A stretch of DNA of 64,000 nucleotides from the NCBI GenBank assembly GCA_035514535.1, contig DATKAZ010000055.1:1-64000 (forward strand). Reading direction: 5' to 3'. The notes below the pieces were generated by a model, which worked only from the letters and a program-made list of their open reading frames with translations, ran no database searches and was not told the DNA's origin. This DNA comes from XN24 sp035514535. Lineage in GTDB: Bacteria > Pseudomonadota > Gammaproteobacteria > Steroidobacterales > XN24. The position numbers and the translations under genes were made by a program. Below are positions 7,904 through 16,555 of the stretch, piece by piece (positions within the stretch are counted from its first letter, which is position 1; the number at the start of each line of letters is the position of its first letter).

Positions 7904-9157
7904 GTGGATAAGTTAACGGAACTCAGCTACGCGCTGGACACCTTCTACTTCCTGATGTCGGGGGCGCTGGTCATGTGGATGGCCGCGGGCTTCACGATGC
8001 TCGAGGCCGGGCTCGTCCGCGCCAAGAACACCGCGGAGATCCTGACCAAGAACGTGGGCCTCTATGCCATCGCCTGCATCATGTACATGCTATGCGGCTA
8101 CGGCATCATGTACGGCGACGGTACGGGGATATTCCCGGGCTTCGGCATGCTCGGCGCCGCCGACAATGCCGTCGCGGAGGTCGTCGCGGGCGGCGAGGAC
8201 GCGCCCTACTATTCGAACCTGTCGGACTTCTTCTTCCAGGTGGTGTTCGTCGCCACCGCGATGTCGATCGTTTCGGGCGCGGTGGCCGAGCGCATGAAAC
8301 TCTGGTCGTTCCTCGCGTTTGCCGTCGTGATGACCGCGGTCATCTACCCGGTGCAGGGCTACTGGACCTGGGGCGGCGGCTTCCTCGGCGAGACTATCGG
8401 CTACTCGGACTACGCCGGTTCCGGCATCGTGCACCTGGCGGGCGCCGCGGCGGCGCTGGCCGGCGTGCTGGTGCTCGGCGCGCGCAAGGGCAAGTACGGC
8501 GCCGGCGGCGCCGTGCACGCCATCCCCGGCGCCAACCTGCCGCTCGCGACGCTCGGCACGTTCATCCTCTGGATGGGCTGGTTCGGCTTCAACGGCGGCT
8601 CCGAGCTGAAGGTCTCCGACGTGGAATCCGCCAATCACGTCGCGCTGGTGTTCACCAACACCAACCTGGCGGCGGCGGCCGGCCTTGTCGCGGCGCTGAT
8701 CCTCGCCAGGCTGTGGTTCGGCAAGGCCGACCTGACGATGGCGCTGAACGGTGCGCTCGGCGGCCTCGTGTCCATCACCGCCGACCCGCTCTCGCCGACG
8801 CCGCTGCTGGCGATGATCATCGGCGTCGTCGGCGGGCTGCTGGTCGTCGGCTCGATCGTGCTGCTGGACCGCACGCTGCGCATCGACGACCCGGTCGGGG
8901 CGATCTCGGTGCATGGCACCGCCGGCATCTGGGGCGTGCTCGCCGTGCTGCTGTCCAACGAGGAGGCCAGCGTGTCCGGGCAGCTCATCGGACTCGCGGT
9001 GATTTTCGCGTGGGTGTTCCTTGCCAGCCTGCTGGTCTGGTACGCCCTCAAGGCGACCGTCGGCGTCCGCGTGTCCGAGCAGGAGGAATACGAGGGCGTG
9101 GACCTGCACGAATGCGGCCTCGAGGCCTATCCGGAGTTCACCAAGGCCGGCGACTGA
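7904..9157 (+). CDS. amtB: Ammonium transporter AmtB
   Basis: The 417-residue protein starts at a GTG preceded by AAGGGAGGAG. It has about eleven hydrophobic segments and the family landmarks: FTMLEAGLVRAKN near the start, HLAGAAAALAG and a later SVHGTAGIWGVL carrying the twin pore histidines, and FNGGSELKV. It conducts ammonium through the inner membrane as a trimer. No cleavable signal peptide is evident. It lies between two PII genes, and a strong terminator follows at 9197. Confidence 0.96.
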   Translation: MDKLTELSYALDTFYFLMSGALVMWMAAGFTMLEAGLVRAKNTAEILTKNVGLYAIACIMYMLCGYGIMYGDGTGIFPGFGMLGAADNAVAEVVAGGEDAPYYSNLSDFFFQVVFVATAMSIVSGAVAERMKLWSFLAFAVVMTAVIYPVQGYWTWGGGFLGETIGYSDYAGSGIVHLAGAAAALAGVLVLGARKGKYGAGGAVHAIPGANLPLATLGTFILWMGWFGFNGGSELKVSDVESANHVALVFTNTNLAAAAGLVAALILARLWFGKADLTMALNGALGGLVSITADPLSPTPLLAMIIGVVGGLLVVGSIVLLDRTLRIDDPVGAISVHGTAGIWGVLAVLLSNEEASVSGQLIGLAVIFAWVFLASLLVWYALKATVGVRVSEQEEYEGVDLHECGLEAYPEFTKAGD

Positions 9158-9196
9158 CTGCAGTTCGCGGGCAGGGCGCAGGGAGCGCCAACCCCC

Positions 9197-9232
9197 GGCC
9201 GGGGGCGGTATTTCCGCCCCCGGCCTTCTTTT
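9197..9232 (+). terminator. Intrinsic terminator between amtB and the second PII gene
   Basis: A perfect 12-base-pair stem (GGCCGGGGGCGG pairing with CCGCCCCCGGCC) with a TATTT loop is followed by TTCTTTT. It should end the torF-glnK-amtB transcript, so the second PII gene probably has its own promoter or depends on readthrough. Confidence 0.85.
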
Positions 9233-9303
9233 GCGGCTCTCTACAGCGCTCGCGACGCAATGCTAGACTGCGTGGACGACGACCTGGCCCCCGGAGCATC
9301 GCG

Positions 9304-9642
9304 ATGAAAATGGTCTGCGCCATCATCAAGCCCTTCAAGCTCGACGACGTCCGCGAGGCCCTTGCAGACCTCGGGGTGCAGGGCATTACTGTGACGGAGG
9401 TCAAGGGTTTCGGGCGACAGAAAGGCCACACTGAACTTTACAGGGGCGCCGAGTACGTGGTGGATTTCCTGCCCAAGGTCAAGCTCGAGCTGGCCGTCCC
9501 GGACGAATCGCTCGAGCGCGTGATCGAGGCGATCGTGAACACCGCGCGCACCGGTAAGATCGGCGACGGCAAGATATTTGTTTACGACCTTCCGCAGGCG
9601 ATCCGGATTCGCACCGGTGAGACTGACGACAAGGCGCTCTAG
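9304..9642 (+). CDS. glnB: PII nitrogen regulatory protein (second copy)
   Basis: The product is 112 residues, begins MKMVCAIIKPFKLDD and is very similar to the PII encoded at 7550, including the identical T-loop GHTELYRGAEYVVDF with Tyr51 and the C-terminal TGKIGDGKIF signature. They differ mainly in residues 60-80 and at the C-terminus. The strong terminator between amtB and this gene implies separate expression, which suits a constitutive GlnB-like role beside a nitrogen-controlled GlnK. The GlnB label is an inference; the sequence only shows a PII protein. The ATG at 9304 is chosen because all PII proteins begin at this methionine. The next gene begins 10 bases after its stop. Confidence 0.9.
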   Translation: MKMVCAIIKPFKLDDVREALADLGVQGITVTEVKGFGRQKGHTELYRGAEYVVDFLPKVKLELAVPDESLERVIEAIVNTARTGKIGDGKIFVYDLPQAIRIRTGETDDKAL

Positions 9643-9652
9643 GGAGTCAACC

Positions 9653-10102
9653 ATGATCAGGTTTCTGCTTCCCGTCCTGGTAATCGCCCTGGCATCCATG
9701 GCGGCCACGGCACAAGAGGTGTACCGCACCGTGAACCCGGACGGCACGGTCGTGTACAGCGACCGGCCGCTGTCCGAGCGTTCCCAGCTCGTCAGCGTGG
9801 CGATCCGGCCGACGGACCCCGAGCGCGCCGCGGCGGAGGCCGATGCGCTGCTGGAGGCCGAAGAGGAACGAGACCAGCGCTCGGCCGCGCCCGCCGGGCT
9901 GGCCGAGGCCCGCGCCGAGCAGGCAGAAAAAATGGCCGAGGCCTGCCGCATCGCGCAGCAGAAGGCGGAGGCCTACGAGCGCGCGCCGCGGATCTACGAG
10001 GAAATGCCGGACGGCAGCCGCCGCTATCTCAGCGACGAGGACGTGGTGCGCGAGCGCCTGGCCGCGCGCCAGGCCGTGACCGACTACTGCCCGGAAGAGT
10101 AG
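9653..10102 (+). CDS. Exported DUF4124-domain protein with coiled coil
   Basis: The start at 9653 gives a 149-residue protein with a signal peptide (residues 1-20, cleavage near ATAQ) and an immediate DUF4124 core with the signature VYRTVNPDGTVVYSDRP. Beyond that comes a Glu/Ala/Arg-rich helical stretch (about residues 52-108) that looks like a coiled coil, and an acidic C-terminus with YCPEE. DUF4124 proteins are small periplasmic proteins of unknown function common in gammaproteobacteria. Ten bases separate it from the second PII gene, so the two may be cotranscribed; I see no functional reason for this. Confidence 0.82.
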   Translation: MIRFLLPVLVIALASMAATAQEVYRTVNPDGTVVYSDRPLSERSQLVSVAIRPTDPERAAAEADALLEAEEERDQRSAAPAGLAEARAEQAEKMAEACRIAQQKAEAYERAPRIYEEMPDGSRRYLSDEDVVRERLAARQAVTDYCPEE

Positions 10103-10170
10103 CGCCGCGCCGCGGATCGCAGCCCGCCGATAACGCCTTTCGCCGCCGCGCAACGCCGGCGGCGCACCGC

Positions 10171-10197
10171 TTGTGGCAAGGTCGGATGCGCTATACT
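10171..10197 (+). promoter_or_regulatory. Candidate sigma-70 promoter of speA
   Basis: TTGTGG (10171-10176) and TATACT (10192-10197) are separated by 15 bases, and the -10 element is a good match. The ATG of speA is 50 bases downstream. The spacing is two bases short of ideal. Confidence 0.4.
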
Positions 10198-10246
10198 GCG
10201 CAGCCTTTTCACGTCCCCAGATCGGCGCCCCGGGAGGCCACCGCGG

Positions 10247-12124
10247 ATGAGCGAGGCTCAGATCGAAGCCAATCGCCGGCTCTACGGGATCTCCCGCTGG
10301 AGCGACGGTTATTTCGACATCGGCAAGCGCGGCCGGCTAGTCGTGCGGCCGTTCCGCAACGGCGCCGAGATCGACCTCGTGGACCTCGTGCGGCGTGCGC
10401 GACTCGCGGGCCTCGCGCCGCCCATCCTGTTCCGCTTCACCGACATACTCCGCGACCGGCTCGATCGCCTGCATGAGGCATTCCGCAAGGCGATGGCAGC
10501 GCGCGAATACGAGAGCCGTTACCGCGTCGTGTACCCGATCAAGGTTAACCAGCAGCGCAGTGTCGTGGACACGCTTGTCAATCACGGCGGTGCGCGGGTC
10601 GGCATGGAGACGGGCAGCAAGCCGGAGCTGATGGCCGTGCTGGGCGTCTCTCCGCCCGGCGGGCTGATCGTCTGCAACGGCTACAAGGACCACGAATACC
10701 TCGAGCTGGCGCTGATTGCGCAGAGCCTCGGCCACGAGGTGTACATCGTGGTCGAGAAACTCTCCGAGCTGGACCGCATCATCCAGCTGGCCAGCGAGTT
10801 CGAGCTCGAGCCGCGCCTCGGCATGCGGTTGCGTCTCTCGAGCGTCGGCGCCGGCAACTGGCAGGACACCGGCGGCGAGAAATCGAAGTTCGGCCTGACG
10901 GCGGGGCAGCTGCTCGAGGCGGCCGAGCGCGCCAGGCAGGCGGGCATCGCACATTGCATCAAGATGCTTCACGTGCATGTCGGCTCGCAGGTGCCGAACC
11001 TGCGCGACATCCGCCGCGGCCTCACGGAAGCGGCGCGCGTGTACACGGACCTGCGCACCGCGGGCCTCGGGCTGGGGCTGATGGACGTCGGGGGCGGGCT
11101 TGGTGTCGACTATGAGGGCACGCGCTCGCGCAGCGCCAACTCGATCAATTACACCATCGAGGATTACGCGCGCACGGTAGTCGACACGATCGCCGAGGTG
11201 TGCGACGCGGCCGGCGAAGCGCGGCCCGAGATCTGCTCCGAGTCCGGCCGCGCCCTCGTCGCCCAGCATGCCGTGCTGGTCACCAACGTCATCGACACGG
11301 ACGTGCCTGCGGACGCCCGCCCCGTCGCGCCGCCCGACGACAGCGGCACGGAGGTGTGCGCGTTGTGGGACCAGTTCGCGCGCCTGGAAGACAGCTCCCC
11401 CGAGGAAGTCTACCGCGAGACGCAGCACCTCATGGCCGAGCTCCACCAGCGATACATCGCCGGCGAGATCGACCTGCCGGAACGTGCCCGGGGGGAATCC
11501 CTCGCGCGTGCCCTGATGCATGCCATCCGTGACCGGCTGCTGGGCCAGAGCAGCCCGCCGCGCGCGATCCTCGACGAGCTCAAGCAGATCACCGCCGACA
11601 AGCTGTTCATCAACATGTCGGTGTTCCAGTCGCTGCCGGATATCTGGGCCATCGACCAGGTGTTCCCGATCCTGCCCGCGCAGCGCCTCGACGAGGCGCC
11701 GACGCGGCGCGGCGTATTGCGCGACCTGACCTGCGACTCGGACGGGCGGGTCGACCTGTACGTCGACGGCGAGGGCATCGAGCACAGTATGCCGATACAC
11801 GCGCTCGGCGCCGAGGAGGAGTACCTGCTCGCCGTTCTCATGGTCGGCGCCTACCAGGAAATACTCGGCGACCTGCACAACCTGTTCGGCGACACGGGCA
11901 GCGTGGACGTGTACCTGTCGCCGTCCGGGGAGCCGGTGCTCGGCATGCCGCGCGGCGGCGACAGCGCCGAGCAGTTGCTGGCATACGTGCATTTCGCTCC
12001 GGACGAGCTGCGCGCCTCCTACGCGCGCAAGATCGCCGCGGCGGGACTGGACGAGGAAGACCAGAGCTACTTCCTGCGCGCGCTCAGCGACGGCCTGTCC
12101 GGCTACACCTACCTGGAAGACTGA
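10247..12124 (+). CDS. speA: Biosynthetic arginine decarboxylase SpeA
   Basis: The 625-residue protein is a fold-type III PLP enzyme. The Schiff-base lysine is in VVYPIKVNQQ at residue 99, followed by the barrel landmarks VHVGSQ, DVGGGLGVDY and CSESGRALVA, and by the long insertion and C-terminal region characteristic of SpeA (MSVFQSLPDIWAIDQ near residue 470). It converts arginine to agmatine, the first step of the agmatine route to putrescine. It is slightly shorter than E. coli SpeA because the N-terminus is compact. Its stop overlaps the next start by one base (TGATG), so the following dehydrogenase is coupled to it. No agmatinase gene is in the window. Confidence 0.95.
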   Translation: MSEAQIEANRRLYGISRWSDGYFDIGKRGRLVVRPFRNGAEIDLVDLVRRARLAGLAPPILFRFTDILRDRLDRLHEAFRKAMAAREYESRYRVVYPIKVNQQRSVVDTLVNHGGARVGMETGSKPELMAVLGVSPPGGLIVCNGYKDHEYLELALIAQSLGHEVYIVVEKLSELDRIIQLASEFELEPRLGMRLRLSSVGAGNWQDTGGEKSKFGLTAGQLLEAAERARQAGIAHCIKMLHVHVGSQVPNLRDIRRGLTEAARVYTDLRTAGLGLGLMDVGGGLGVDYEGTRSRSANSINYTIEDYARTVVDTIAEVCDAAGEARPEICSESGRALVAQHAVLVTNVIDTDVPADARPVAPPDDSGTEVCALWDQFARLEDSSPEEVYRETQHLMAELHQRYIAGEIDLPERARGESLARALMHAIRDRLLGQSSPPRAILDELKQITADKLFINMSVFQSLPDIWAIDQVFPILPAQRLDEAPTRRGVLRDLTCDSDGRVDLYVDGEGIEHSMPIHALGAEEEYLLAVLMVGAYQEILGDLHNLFGDTGSVDVYLSPSGEPVLGMPRGGDSAEQLLAYVHFAPDELRASYARKIAAAGLDEEDQSYFLRALSDGLSGYTYLED

Positions 12125-13002
12125 TGACCTTGCGTGCCGGATTCGTGGGGCTCGGCGCGATGGGGCTGCCCATGGCCCGCAACCTGCACCAGGCGGGCCT
12201 GCTCGCGGGCGCCTGGAACAGGACGGCCGCGCGCGCGACGGCGCTGTCCGCCGAAACGGGCGTGCCGGCCGCACAATCACTGGAAGATCTCGCGGCGAGT
12301 TGCGACGTCGTTGTGACCTGCGTCTCGGCCGACGACGACCTGCTCGAGGTCGTGGCGGCGCTCGCGCCGGCATTGCGCCCCGGCGCAATCGTCGTCGACT
12401 GCTCCACGGTGGCGGCCGGCACCGCGCGCACGGCCGCCGCGCGACTCGCCGCCGCAGGTGCCGAGTTCCTCGACTGCCCGGTGAGCGGCGGTACCGAGGG
12501 TGCGACCGCCGGGACGTTGTCGATCATGGTCGGCGGTGACGAAGCGGCACTCGAGCGGGCGCGTCCGGTGCTGGCAGCGATGGGCGGCAGCATCACGCTG
12601 ATGGGGCCGGTGGGCGCCGGCCAGGCGGCCAAGGCGACCAACCAGATCATGGTGGCCGGGATCAACCAGGCCGTCACCGAGGCGCTGGCCTTCGGCCGCT
12701 CCCAGGGCCTGCCGATGGAGCGCCTCATCACAGCCCTGGAAAAAGGCGCGGCCGGCAACTGGTTCCTGTCCAGGCGCGGCCCGACGATGATCCGCGGCGA
12801 GTTCCCGCTCGGTTTCAAGGTCGGGCTGCACGCCAAGGATCTCGAGATCTGCCGTCGCATGGCCGCAGAGCTGGGCGTGCGCCTGCCGCTCGTCGAAATG
12901 ACGCTGCTGCATTACGCGCACCTGCCGGAAGGCAGCGCAGAGGAAGACATCTCCGCGCTTTTCCGCCTCAAATCGGATATGTTTTCGCGCAACGACGACT
13001 GA
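12124..13002 (+). CDS. NAD(P)-dependent beta-hydroxyacid dehydrogenase (3-hydroxyisobutyrate dehydrogenase family)
   Basis: The 292-residue protein has an N-terminal Rossmann motif GLGAMG at residues 9-14, the substrate-binding signature DCPVSGGTEGA (about 117-127) and the catalytic lysine at residue 170 in GQAAKATNQIM. These define the beta-hydroxyacid dehydrogenase family, which includes 3-hydroxyisobutyrate dehydrogenase, tartronate semialdehyde reductase and related enzymes. The true substrate cannot be told from the sequence. Its start overlaps the speA stop, which suggests coexpression with arginine decarboxylase but does not explain its role. Confidence 0.85.
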   Translation: MTLRAGFVGLGAMGLPMARNLHQAGLLAGAWNRTAARATALSAETGVPAAQSLEDLAASCDVVVTCVSADDDLLEVVAALAPALRPGAIVVDCSTVAAGTARTAAARLAAAGAEFLDCPVSGGTEGATAGTLSIMVGGDEAALERARPVLAAMGGSITLMGPVGAGQAAKATNQIMVAGINQAVTEALAFGRSQGLPMERLITALEKGAAGNWFLSRRGPTMIRGEFPLGFKVGLHAKDLEICRRMAAELGVRLPLVEMTLLHYAHLPEGSAEEDISALFRLKSDMFSRNDD

Positions 13003-13022
13003 GTCGCGCCAGCGCACGAGCC

Positions 13023-14114
13023 ATGGGTTCCAGCGAGCAAAGCGAGCCCCGTCGCAGCGACGGGCTTTTCCTGCCGGACTTCTGCTCCGCGCGAGTGGTG
13101 CTGGCGGTCGTGCTGCTGGCGGAGCTGGTCGCGATCCTGCTGACGCTGGCGCGCTACGAGGCGGGCGAGCAATTCTGGGATAATCTCGCGCGAATCTCAC
13201 TGTTCCTGTTGTGGTGCACGCTGCTGTCCGCCGGCCTGCTCTGCGCGGCCCGCTCGTCGTTCGCGGCGCGCGGTCCGGCGGCCACCAGCCTCGCAGCGCT
13301 CGGGATCGTCCTCGCCAGCGTCGCCGTCGTCTCCGCCGGTGCCTGGTGGATGGGGCGCGCCTGGCAGGGCCTGCCGGCGTTGCTCGCGGGGGCCGACACC
13401 GGTCGGCTGCCGGTCTTCATGTCGACCAACATGCTGATCGCCGCCATCGTCACGGGCCTGCTGCTGCGCTACTTCTGGGTCGCGGCGCAGTGGCGTCGCG
13501 AGGTGCGCGAGGAGGCACGCTCGCGCATTCGCGCGCTGCAGGCCAGGATCCGGCCACACTTCCTGTTCAACAGCATGAACACGATCGCGGCGCTGACGCG
13601 CACCGATCCGAAGCGCGCCGAGGAAGCTGTGGAGGACCTGTCCGACCTGTTCCGCGCGTCGCTCTCGGATGCGACCTCCACGGTGACGCTCAAGGAAGAG
13701 CTCGAGCTGTCGCGCATCTACCAGCGCATTGAGGAACACCGGCTCGGCGACCGGCTCGCCGTCGAGTGGCGCATCGCCTCGCTGCCACTGCGGGCGCGCA
13801 TCCCGGCGCTCTCCGTCCAGCCCTTGCTGGAAAATGCGATCTATCACGGCATCGAGCCGCTACAGGGCGGGGGCACGATCGTGATCGAGGGCAGCTACGA
13901 TGCCGCCCGCGGTGTCATCGAGCTGACCATCGAGAACCCGCTGGCCGAGCCGCTTGCCGGCGGCGCGGCGCGCCGCGAGGGCAACCACATGGCGCTGGAC
14001 AACCTGCGCCAGCGCTTCGCGCTCGCCTGGGGGGGGCGGGCGTCTGTCCAGGCCGGCCCGTCCGGGCAACACTACCGCGTGGTGCTGCGTTTCCCGGCGG
14101 AAGTCTCGGCGTGA
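13023..14114 (+). CDS. algZ: LytS/AlgZ-type sensor histidine kinase
   Basis: The 363-residue protein has four hydrophobic segments in the first 160 residues, then a His_kinase domain of the LytS/YehU type with QARIRPHFLFNSMN (His179 as the expected phosphosite), followed by an HATPase region with QPLLENAIYHG and an NPL-containing ATP lid. It lacks a large periplasmic sensor domain. The gene overlaps algR by four bases, and the pair precedes hemC, as in Pseudomonas where AlgZ/FimS and AlgR control alginate and type IV pilus genes. What the pair controls here is unknown. Confidence 0.87.
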   Translation: MGSSEQSEPRRSDGLFLPDFCSARVVLAVVLLAELVAILLTLARYEAGEQFWDNLARISLFLLWCTLLSAGLLCAARSSFAARGPAATSLAALGIVLASVAVVSAGAWWMGRAWQGLPALLAGADTGRLPVFMSTNMLIAAIVTGLLLRYFWVAAQWRREVREEARSRIRALQARIRPHFLFNSMNTIAALTRTDPKRAEEAVEDLSDLFRASLSDATSTVTLKEELELSRIYQRIEEHRLGDRLAVEWRIASLPLRARIPALSVQPLLENAIYHGIEPLQGGGTIVIEGSYDAARGVIELTIENPLAEPLAGGAARREGNHMALDNLRQRFALAWGGRASVQAGPSGQHYRVVLRFPAEVSA

Positions 14115-14839
14115 GAGTGCTCATCGTCGACGACGAGGCGCTCGCGCGCGGCCGGTTGCAGGCGCTGCTCGCCCGCGACAACAGCCACGAGGTCGTCGCC
14201 GAGGCCGACAGCGGCGAAAGTTGCCTCAAGCTGGTCGCAAAGCACCGGCCCGACGTCGTCCTGCTCGACATCCGCATGCCGGGCATGGACGGCATCGAGA
14301 CTGCCCGCCATCTCGCCGCACTCGACGATCCGCCCGCCGTGATCTTCGTGACGGCCTACGACGCGTTTGCGATCGAGGCCTTCGACGCGCAGGCTGTCGG
14401 CTACCTGCTCAAGCCGGTGCGCGGGGAACGCCTCGCCGAGGCCCTGCGGCGCGCAGCGCGGCCCACGCGACCGCAATTGAGTGCGCTCGGCGGCAAGGGC
14501 GGCGCGCGTCGCCGCTGGATCGCCACGAGGCTCGGCGACGCGCTGCGGCTCATCCCGGTTGATACAATCCAGTATTTTCAGGCCGACCAGAAGTACGTCA
14601 CCGTCCACCACGAGGGTGGCGCAGACCTGATCGACGAGTCCCTGAAAGAGCTGGCGGCGGAGTTCGGGGACGAGTTCGTGCGGATTCACCGAAATGCCCT
14701 GGTGGCGTTGAAATGCGTCGCCGCCGTCGAGCGGGATGCGCAAGGCCGGCTGCGCGCGTATCTCGAGGGACGCCCGGATGGATTGGCGGTGAGCCGCCGG
14801 TATGCACCCCAGGTGCGCAAGAGGGTCAAGAAAGGATGA
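14111..14839 (+). CDS. algR: LytTR-family response regulator AlgR
   Basis: The GTG at 14111, overlapping the kinase stop as GTGA, gives a 242-residue protein. The receiver domain spans residues 1-120 with acidic Asp7/Asp8, phosphoacceptor Asp53 in LLDIRMPG, and Thr/Lys switch residues in FVTAYDAF and LLKPV. The C-terminal LytTR DNA-binding domain (about 135-238) contains IQYFQADQKYVTVHH and FVRIHRNALV. It is the partner of the upstream kinase. The ATG of hemC overlaps its stop codon, so the regulator and haem genes are cotranscribed at least in part, as in Pseudomonas. Confidence 0.92.
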   Translation: MRVLIVDDEALARGRLQALLARDNSHEVVAEADSGESCLKLVAKHRPDVVLLDIRMPGMDGIETARHLAALDDPPAVIFVTAYDAFAIEAFDAQAVGYLLKPVRGERLAEALRRAARPTRPQLSALGGKGGARRRWIATRLGDALRLIPVDTIQYFQADQKYVTVHHEGGADLIDESLKELAAEFGDEFVRIHRNALVALKCVAAVERDAQGRLRAYLEGRPDGLAVSRRYAPQVRKRVKKG

Positions 14840-15753
14840 ACAGCACGATCAGGATCGCGACCCGGGAGAGCCGCCTCGCACTCTGGCAGGCTGATCACGT
14901 CGCAGCGCTGCTGTGCCGGCACCACCCGGGCCTGACCGTCGAGCTGGTGCCGATGTCGACCCGTGGCGACCAGATCCTCGACACGACGCTGGCCAAGATC
15001 GGCGGCAAGGGCCTGTTCATCAAGGAGCTCGAGAGCGCCATGCTCGACGGGCGGGCGGATATCGCGGTGCACTCCATGAAGGACGTCCCCGCGCAAGTCC
15101 CGGAGGGATTCGAGATCGTCGCCGTGCTGGCGCGCGAGGACCCGCGCGACGCCCTCGTTGCGGCCGATTACGTGCGAATCGACGACATTCCTGCGGACAG
15201 CATCGTCGGCACCTCCAGCCTGCGGCGCCAGGCACAACTCCGGCACGCGCGCCCTGACCTGCGCGTCGAACCCGTCCGCGGCAACGTCGAGACGCGCCTG
15301 CGCAAGCTCGATCACGGCAATTTCGCGGCCATCCTGCTGGCCGCCGCGGGGCTCAAGCGCCTCGGTCTCGAGGCCCGGATCGCCGGCTTTCTTCCTTATG
15401 AAGTTTCTCTGCCCGCGGTGGGCCAGGGCGCGGTCGGCGTGGAGTGCCTGGCCGGCAACGCGACCGTGGCCGCACTGCTGGCGCCGCTGGAGGATCGCGA
15501 CACGCGCCGCTGCGTCGACGCGGAGCGGGCATTTGCCGGCGGCCTGGGCGCCAGCTGCGAGTCGCCCGTGGCGGGCTTCGCGGTAATCCAGGGAGACGAG
15601 CTGTTCCTGCGCGGGCTGGTCGCCACGCGCGACGGCGCCTCGATCCTGCACGGCGAGCTGCGCGGCCCCGCAACAGACGCGGCGGCGCTCGGCGCCGCAC
15701 TGGCGGAAAACCTGTTCGAGCGCGGGGCCGCGGCGCTCCTCGCGGAGACCTGA
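14836..15753 (+). CDS. hemC: Porphobilinogen deaminase HemC
   Basis: The ATG at 14836 overlaps the algR stop (ATGA). The 305-residue enzyme starts with IRIATRESRLALWQA, and has MSTRGD, KGLFIKELE, DIAVHSMKDVP, VGTSSLRRQAQL and VRGNVETRLRKL, all canonical substrate- and cofactor-binding segments. The dipyrromethane cofactor cysteine is at residue 241 in LGASCESPVA. It polymerises four porphobilinogen molecules into hydroxymethylbilane in haem synthesis, and HemD, encoded next, cyclises that product. Confidence 0.97.
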   Translation: MNSTIRIATRESRLALWQADHVAALLCRHHPGLTVELVPMSTRGDQILDTTLAKIGGKGLFIKELESAMLDGRADIAVHSMKDVPAQVPEGFEIVAVLAREDPRDALVAADYVRIDDIPADSIVGTSSLRRQAQLRHARPDLRVEPVRGNVETRLRKLDHGNFAAILLAAAGLKRLGLEARIAGFLPYEVSLPAVGQGAVGVECLAGNATVAALLAPLEDRDTRRCVDAERAFAGGLGASCESPVAGFAVIQGDELFLRGLVATRDGASILHGELRGPATDAAALGAALAENLFERGAAALLAET

Positions 15754-15757
15754 GGCC

Positions 15758-16555
15758 ATGACCGCGGGCAGCCTCAGCGGCCTGACTGTGCTCGTGACGC
15801 GCCCGCAGGGCCTGGGCGAGAACCTGGTGCAGGCCATCGAATCGCGCGGCGGGGAGGCGGTGCTGGTGCCCGCCATCGCGATCGAGCCGCTCTATCCCGA
15901 CACCTCCGAGCTGGCCGACCTGGCGACGCTGCCCGCCGGCGGGCTCGCGATCTTCGCCAGCCGCAATGCCGTCGCCTGGGGCGCGCGCTACCTGCCGCAG
16001 CCGCGCCCGCGCGTCGCCGCCATCGGCCCGTCCACCGCGAACGCGCTCGCCGAGCTCGGCCTCAACCCGGATATCCGCCCCGTGGGCTTCACGACCGAGC
16101 ACCTGCTGCAGCAGCCGGAGCTGGAGAACCTGGCCGGCGTGCGCGTGTTCATCATTCGCGGCGAGGGCGGCCGCGAGACCCTGTCGACCGGGTTGAAGGG
16201 ACGCGGCGCGCGTGTCCGCTACCTCGACGTCTATCGCCGTGTCCCGGCCCCCCTGGACACCGGGCGGCGCACGGAGCTGCTCGCCCGCTGGGCCGCCGGC
16301 GGCGTGCAGGTCTATACCGCCACCAGCGGCGATATATTTCGCAACCTGTGCACGATCCTCGGGCCGGAGGGCGAGCCGCTGCTGCGTGCCACGCCGCTGG
16401 TGACGGTCAGTGAGCGTGTGTTACAAATTGCACAGCAGTGGGGGCACTCCGCTGCGCGCCTCCTGGCAGACGGGCCCGACGACCAGAGCCTCGCCGAGGC
16501 CCTTGCCCGGTGGCACGCAGCCGGTTCGCCCGATGCAATGGGAGCGAAAGGATGA
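15758..16555 (+). CDS. hemD: Uroporphyrinogen-III synthase HemD
   Basis: The 265-residue protein has the two-lobe alternating alpha/beta pattern of HemD, starting with LSGLTVLVTRPQ and continuing with FASRNAVAWGARYL, FIIRGEGGRETL and YRRVPAP. Sequence conservation in this family is low, so the call leans on position between hemC and hemX as well as these segments. It closes hydroxymethylbilane into uroporphyrinogen III. It follows hemC by 4 bases and overlaps hemX by 4 bases. Confidence 0.92.
   Translation: MTAGSLSGLTVLVTRPQGLGENLVQAIESRGGEAVLVPAIAIEPLYPDTSELADLATLPAGGLAIFASRNAVAWGARYLPQPRPRVAAIGPSTANALAELGLNPDIRPVGFTTEHLLQQPELENLAGVRVFIIRGEGGRETLSTGLKGRGARVRYLDVYRRVPAPLDTGRRTELLARWAAGGVQVYTATSGDIFRNLCTILGPEGEPLLRATPLVTVSERVLQIAQQWGHSAARLLADGPDDQSLAEALARWHAAGSPDAMGAKG

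Noticed and set aside
7975..9303. Plus-strand frame through amtB that continues into the second PII gene, suggesting a fusion
   Set aside because: The part before 9304 is an out-of-frame reading of amtB, and the terminator lies within it. Only the PII part from 9304 is real.
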